Assembly (NCBI GenBank): GCA_025655555.1
Contig: JAHXIQ010000001.1
Location: 1 to 64,000 of the forward strand
DNA length: 64,000 nt
Reading direction: 5' to 3'
Origin: Candidatus Thiodiazotropha sp. (ex Myrtea sp. 'scaly one' KF741663)
GTDB lineage: Bacteria; Pseudomonadota; Gammaproteobacteria; Chromatiales; Chromatiaceae
Part shown: positions 60,078-64,000 of the stretch, piece after piece
Numbering within the stretch: position 1 is the stretch's first letter
Layout of the letters: the number at the start of each line of letters is the position of its first letter
The notes under the pieces: model-generated
Told to the model about the DNA's origin: nothing
What the model saw: the letters and a program-made list of their open reading frames with translations, nothing else
The model's database searches: none
Program-made: the position numbers and the translations under genes

Positions 60078-61820
60078 TTATGGGGTGGCGCTTTCAGTTT
60101 TACTCAACAGACGTCCGTCTGTGTCATAAGTAAATTCAGTAATCCGATCTGGCTCTGTAATGCGAACCGGTTTTCGAAAGTCGGTGTGCCACTCTGTTGT
60201 GATCGTGCGGGCCTCGGGAGTACCCGCAGCCTCAGTACGACTGAGTTCCAGACCTGTGGCATCTCGGACATAGGTGGTAGTAGCACCATTCCAATCTGTG
60301 CGGCTGGAGATATGTCCATTATTGTCATAGTTTCTATGCTGATCTTCAGCATGGCCGCAACTATCACATCGGTCACCGGCCACCTGAACATACTTCATGG
60401 TCCCGTTAACGACATCAAAACTGTATACCCTGCTCGCTCCCAGTCCATCTGTGACGGTCGTTGTACCGTCCGCATTGTAGGTAAACCCATAGTGATCAGT
60501 GCCGCCAGCCCTTTCGTTCATGGTGACCCGGCCTTCTGAGTCATACTCCCAAGTGGCTATACCCTGATCTTTCTCATCGATCACGCCAGTGATTGAGCTG
60601 ATATTGTAGAAATCGTCATATATGTATTTTCGAGTTGTATTGTCAGGGTAGCTAACCTGGGTCAGGTTACCGTAAAAATCGTAACTGTAGCTTACCGCCC
60701 CATCGGGACCAGTGACGCCTGTCAGGCGTCCATCTGTGTAGGTGAAATTAAGAGTGTGTCCAAAGGGACCGGTCACACTTTGTAAAATACCATCATGATA
60801 GTGATAGCTCGTGGTTTTATTGTCTTGGGTGGTGGAATGTGTGATGTGCCCATCTACGTCATAGACTTCGACTGTCTGATCGTCTAGTGTCAACAACCAA
60901 TTCGTCCCCTCTTGCACGAGTTGTATCGGCAGATTTTCCACATTCTCCCAGGCACCATTATTATCAACAAAATGGTAGGTCACCCCATTCGGTCTGATAA
61001 CATCGTGAGCAACGGCGGTGCTCGATATGGGGCGTTGCTTGTCTGCAACCTTAATCGGCAACTTCGCTACAACCTCGTTGTTCAGGGTCAGCACGCAGTT
61101 GTTGTTGGTGTAACTGATCGCAGAGTTGGCCAGTATTCCTGAATAGACTGTGCTCTTAATGGTTTCACCGCCGACGAGACAGGCATCTTCACGGGTTACA
61201 AAGTAGCTTGAATACTTGGCTGGCAGCCTATGTAGGGTGGCCTGATCAGGTCGCGTATCTAATTGGCTAGCGTAATTGTGGCGCCAATTGATCCCAAGCA
61301 GGGCTTTTGATTGATGCAGTGTATGGGAACGGTAATATCGGGTGAATGAGAGTCCATGCCCGTTATCGTGGATATCAGTCTCCGAAAGAAAAACCATGCC
61401 TGAAGCAGGATCGCAAGGATCGCCTTCGCACGCCGCCGGCTGTTGTGGCTCATCCGAAACGTAGTGAAGAGGCATAGTAAATGTTCGTAGAGGGTAATTT
61501 ATTACATAAAAAGTGCCAAGACAGTCCGGACATTTTTTTTTCGTGCAGCCAAAAATATCAACATATCCATCTCTTCCATATACATCACGGCACTGACCGC
61601 CATACTCTTGTGCCATCAATTCAGCCACTTCCTGCCTTAGCGCACGAAGCTCCGTTATGTCTTGGTAATCTAACGGCCCGATTGCGCATATTCCGTCCAT
61701 AGGACCATTGAAAATCTGATCGCGCCCTGCATCACTGCAGACCATGAGGGCATGTGATGAACTGCTGAAGATCCATAAAATTAAAAGAGTACTGACTATA
61801 TTGGTAGGAGTTTTACTCAT
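60078..61820 (-). CDS. Exported N-terminal Rhs half with DUF6531-like and YD repeats
   Basis: Protein of 580 residues with a signal peptide (MSKTPTNIVSTLLILWIFSS). A Cys-rich N-terminal region (CRDVYGRDGYVDIFGCTKKKC then CPDC) is followed by a DUF6531-like entry, GDPCDPASGMVFLSETDIHD and FTRYYRSHTLH, and then YD repeats to the end (ITEFTYDTDGRLLSKTESATP). It ends where one-piece Rhs proteins would continue into ITSYTYTPEGQVATIDG, which here opens the next gene after a new signal peptide. ATG 61820 follows GGAAG. Confidence 0.85.
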   Translation of the reverse strand: MSKTPTNIVSTLLILWIFSSSSHALMVCSDAGRDQIFNGPMDGICAIGPLDYQDITELRALRQEVAELMAQEYGGQCRDVYGRDGYVDIFGCTKKKCPDCLGTFYVINYPLRTFTMPLHYVSDEPQQPAACEGDPCDPASGMVFLSETDIHDNGHGLSFTRYYRSHTLHQSKALLGINWRHNYASQLDTRPDQATLHRLPAKYSSYFVTREDACLVGGETIKSTVYSGILANSAISYTNNNCVLTLNNEVVAKLPIKVADKQRPISSTAVAHDVIRPNGVTYHFVDNNGAWENVENLPIQLVQEGTNWLLTLDDQTVEVYDVDGHITHSTTQDNKTTSYHYHDGILQSVTGPFGHTLNFTYTDGRLTGVTGPDGAVSYSYDFYGNLTQVSYPDNTTRKYIYDDFYNISSITGVIDEKDQGIATWEYDSEGRVTMNERAGGTDHYGFTYNADGTTTVTDGLGASRVYSFDVVNGTMKYVQVAGDRCDSCGHAEDQHRNYDNNGHISSRTDWNGATTTYVRDATGLELSRTEAAGTPEARTITTEWHTDFRKPVRITEPDRITEFTYDTDGRLLSKTESATP

Positions 61821-62314
61821 GATTACTTCCATTCATTGATGTAAACGCCGTTGATGAATTTGATACCCCTTCAACACCATAGATTGATACGTAGCACCAG
61901 GTGTCATTCGGATTGGCCCAAAAAACTATAAGCTGTTGAACTGACGAAAAGACAAAATAGTTCAATGAGGCTGGGTACTGTAAGCGTTTTCATTTCTAAT
62001 CCCTTTACAACACTTAACATAGATCGACGTTGCTTCCCCAATTGCTGGGTAGTGCAGAGAAATGTCGAATTGGAATGATGTTTAAGGGGGGCTAGAGTCC
62101 TTTCAATCTTCAGTCCATCTTCGTATCTAAATCATTATCAATATTTTAAAATATAATTGCATTAAAAATGTGGTTACAATTCACTAAATATTGACCTGCA
62201 TCAGTTTAGTCTTTTCAATACAAACAACAAGAATCTGGAATATAGTTTTATTTTTTCTAACTGATTGATTCTCAAGTAATACTCGAACCTTGAAATGGCT
62301 CGACTATCTTTATC
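61821..62314. other. A/T-rich upstream region of the Rhs operon
   Basis: About 490 bases without a gene. The Rhs operon promoter is expected on the minus strand here. Nothing definite was recognised. Confidence 0.35.
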
Positions 62315-62680
62315 CTATCTTGGTCTCCCTAGCTTTTTGTCTTTGGCAATGCAGCGCTTACCTTTAGCGCCTGAATTTCGGTAGTCTGGCAATAAAGCAT
62401 TAGGAATTTGCCCTCGTTTCCAAAACTGCCTGGCAATTCGGTACAGATAGGGCTTCGAGACCTCCTTTGTTTCCAGTATTGCATTTATAACCTTTGCCCG
62501 TACTTTTGGCTGGTATAAGTTGGGTTCTTCGATCAAAGGCTTCAGCAATCTAAAATTCTTATCCCGAATCTTGATTACTTTTGAATCTGGTTCAGGCACT
62601 TCGAGTTGAAGATAGGCATATGGGTCATCTGCTCTGGTGAGATTTTCATCGAGGACTAGTTGTTCAATTGCTGTTGGAGA
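62315..62680 (-). pseudogene. Remnant of a Tn7-like TnsB transposase
   Basis: The frame encodes NFRLLKPLIEEPNLYQPKVR, then EVSKPYLYRIARQFWKRGQI and PNALLPDYRNSGAKGKRCIA, ending KKLGRPR. This is the N-terminal helix-turn-helix region of TnsB/TniA-type DDE transposases, whose next residues would be KYSD-like. Here a stop follows LGRPR and the DDE core is missing. The upstream end is fused to the repeat at 62681-62700, so both ends are lost. A continuing open frame to 62743 crosses that repeat and is not meaningful. Confidence 0.75.
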
Positions 62681-62700
62681 AAAAGGGGTCGGTGACAAAT
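62681..62700. repeat. Repeat arm shared with the element at 19623
   Basis: AAAAGGGGTCGGTGACAAAT matches the right arm of the 53-bp inverted repeat at 19623-19675 on the opposite strand. It marks the break point of the TnsB remnant, so it may be the edge of a mobile unit. Confidence 0.6.
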
Positions 62701-62993
62701 GATTATCATTTGAGCAATATACATGATGAAAAAATGAAGCCAATATTTCCCTGGTTCACGAGAACTAATTCCTTAGACTGAAACCAACTTACGAGAACCC
62801 CGAGTTCAAGGCCAACGGCACCATTGAATAATGATTGCTGCGCTAACTGATTGAGCAGACTTTAAATATAGAAATCGACCAAGTAGGACGTAGTTGGCTT
62901 AATAAACTCAATAGCCGACCGGACAATCCTTCGATCCGGTCGAACAGGTTGGAAGTGACCGGGTGTTAGGCAGGCGCCCCGTATCAATCCAGC

Positions 62994-63539
62994 CTAAATC
63001 GGCATTACCAATTCTGCAAACTCACCGAGCGAATACCGTACCTCTCCAAGGGAAGGAGGGTCAGCCCGATTCAGGTCATCGAAGCTACCCCGGCATGTCA
63101 TGCGCATTACGTCAGGTTGCCTATCTGAACCCAGCCAGAGATGGTAACCACGCGTCACCATGGGCTTGCCGCCAATGTCGAATCCGACCTTCACAAAACC
63201 CTGTTCAGGCCCAAGTTGCTTGACGACCTGTTCCATGGTGCGTTGCACCTCGGTGACAATAAAACTGTCTGGTTCTATGTCTCTGGGTATGTCGTCCAGT
63301 TTTCTGAGTTCAAAACTGCAATTTGCTTTGTAACGGTCAAACTCTGATTTATTCATTAAAACGCCGCCCTGCAGAAAAACACGCACCTCACCTGCAGGGA
63401 CGCTGACGGTTTTTTTCAAGACAATGGTACTTCCCACCGGTGGGAGATTGTAGGGATAGTTTGGATCATCACTGACCACATAGCGCTGACTGCATGCGGT
63501 CAGCGTGACTAACAGAAAGATAACAAATAACTGTTTCAT
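62994..63539 (-). CDS. Lipoprotein of unknown function
   Basis: Lipoprotein of 181 residues. The N-terminus MKQLFVIFLLVTLTACSQRY has the lipobox LTAC. The mature part includes VVKQLGPEQGFVKVGFDIGG and RGYHLWLGSDRQPDVMRMTC, with two Cys that might pair. I cannot name its family. The 3' end of a paralogue is found at 53861. It is downstream of the RNase-like gene on the same strand with a 14-bp gap. Confidence 0.8.
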   Translation of the reverse strand: MKQLFVIFLLVTLTACSQRYVVSDDPNYPYNLPPVGSTIVLKKTVSVPAGEVRVFLQGGVLMNKSEFDRYKANCSFELRKLDDIPRDIEPDSFIVTEVQRTMEQVVKQLGPEQGFVKVGFDIGGKPMVTRGYHLWLGSDRQPDVMRMTCRGSFDDLNRADPPSLGEVRYSLGEFAELVMPI

Positions 63540-63553
63540 ACCCTTTCACCTCT

Positions 63554-64000
63554 TCAAAGCACCCTGAAGTAGCAGGTGAGATCCGGCGGGTCGATCTCGC
63601 GCGGCTTCAGTCTGATGCAGTCATTCAGTCCTGCCTGGCTTTTGATACGTATCTTCGCATCCATACCGAGTTCGGGAATCAGTACGGACGCACGCTCCCC
63701 ATCTTTGGCCACAATAACCGCCTCGCCCTGCCAATCGGGATGATCCCGCAGATAGATCAAGCGCCAATGATTGTTCGACAACCTTTCGGTTTTACGGTTC
63801 GCCATACTACCGGCTTCCGCTTCGGCGATTCGTTCAGATATTACATGGATGTCGAGGGGTGTCGTTCCGCTCAAATGGGCACGCAACTGCTGGTGGGTCA
63901 GCAGATCGGAATAGCGCCTTAGCGGACTGGTGGTTCGCGTATAGACAGACAAGCCCAGGCCGGCATGCGGTTCCGGCTGCGTCTTGATCTGAGTTGGTTT
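63554..64000 (-). CDS. RNase II/R-family exoribonuclease, partial at window edge
   Basis: C-terminal 148 residues of a protein that enters from the right edge. The RNB-domain end RTTSPLRRYSDLLTHQQLRA is diagnostic of RNase II/RNase R/VacB. The following HWRLIYLRDHPDWQGEAVIV and ELGMDAKIRIKSQ look like the C-terminal S1-type barrel. The frame is open to base 64000. An internal TTG at 63952 is not the start. Confidence 0.85.
   Translation of the reverse strand, partial: KPTQIKTQPEPHAGLGLSVYTRTTSPLRRYSDLLTHQQLRAHLSGTTPLDIHVISERIAEAEAGSMANRKTERLSNNHWRLIYLRDHPDWQGEAVIVAKDGERASVLIPELGMDAKIRIKSQAGLNDCIRLKPREIDPPDLTCYFRVL

Noticed and set aside
62916-62942. CGACCGGA/TCCGGTCG hairpin as terminator of the lipoprotein gene
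   Set aside because: The stem is real but no U-tract follows on the minus strand, so a terminator call is not supported.

Overview
The window looks like a chromosomal segment of a gammaproteobacterium, most plausibly a sulfur-oxidising or Chromatiales-type lineage. This is inferred from a class III polyhydroxyalkanoate (PHA) synthase pair (PhaC/PhaE) that closely resembles the remembered sequence of Allochromatium vinosum, plus HrpB, TcdA, MetA next to a P-loop ATPase, DUF2959 and an Rpf-like two-component system. No search was run, so the genus is a guess.

Layout. 1-1.6 kb: a long integron-integrase-like tyrosine recombinase. 1.6-7.6 kb: a complete PHA block, phaEC leftward and phaA, phaR, phaP, phaB rightward, with TGC-rich palindromes resembling PhaR operators. 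7.9-11.8 kb: a small membrane protein, a Tat-exported aldo/keto reductase, a DsbA-like protein, a methyltransferase, an RDD protein and tcdA. 12-16 kb: a GGDEF/EAL/CZB signalling protein with an ABC-type binding protein. 16.5-19.1 kb: a Spy/CpxP-like protein with a CpxRA-like two-component system. 19.1-21 kb: a small accessory patch with REP-like palindromes, a frameshifted lipoprotein gene and an unknown gene. 21-31.2 kb: housekeeping genes (CHASE-GGDEF, dgt, EamA transporter, DUF2959, PiT transporter, gloA, inositol-phosphatase family, tRNA-Asp, metA). 31.7-37 kb: an RpfG-like HD-GYP regulator, a protein with apparently phospho-dead receiver and Hpt modules, and an RpfC-like hybrid kinase. 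37.3-42 kb: hrpB and a membrane-anchored Rad50/YhaN-like ATPase with a co-translated 65-aa protein. 42.1-42.4 kb: a cloverleaf-shaped inverted-repeat element. 42.5-47.5 kb: TetR, RND transporter, LolA-like protein and outer-membrane protein cassette.

47.9-62.7 kb is accessory DNA that looks more A/T-rich. It holds an ATP-grasp / metallophosphoesterase / CelD-type acetyltransferase triad, a lipoprotein di-heme glucose/sorbosone dehydrogenase, a REP-associated tyrosine transposase with satellite fragments, a two-gene split Rhs system with a cysteine-rich tip and a coupled exported protein, and a Tn7-like TnsB remnant. The last kilobase holds a lipoprotein gene and the 3' part of an RNase II/R-family gene that runs off the right edge.

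The most unusual items are the Rpf cluster with its phospho-dead partner, the cloverleaf element, the ATP-grasp/phosphoesterase/acetyltransferase triad, the split exported Rhs with tip and candidate immunity gene, and the binding-protein/GGDEF-EAL-CZB pair.
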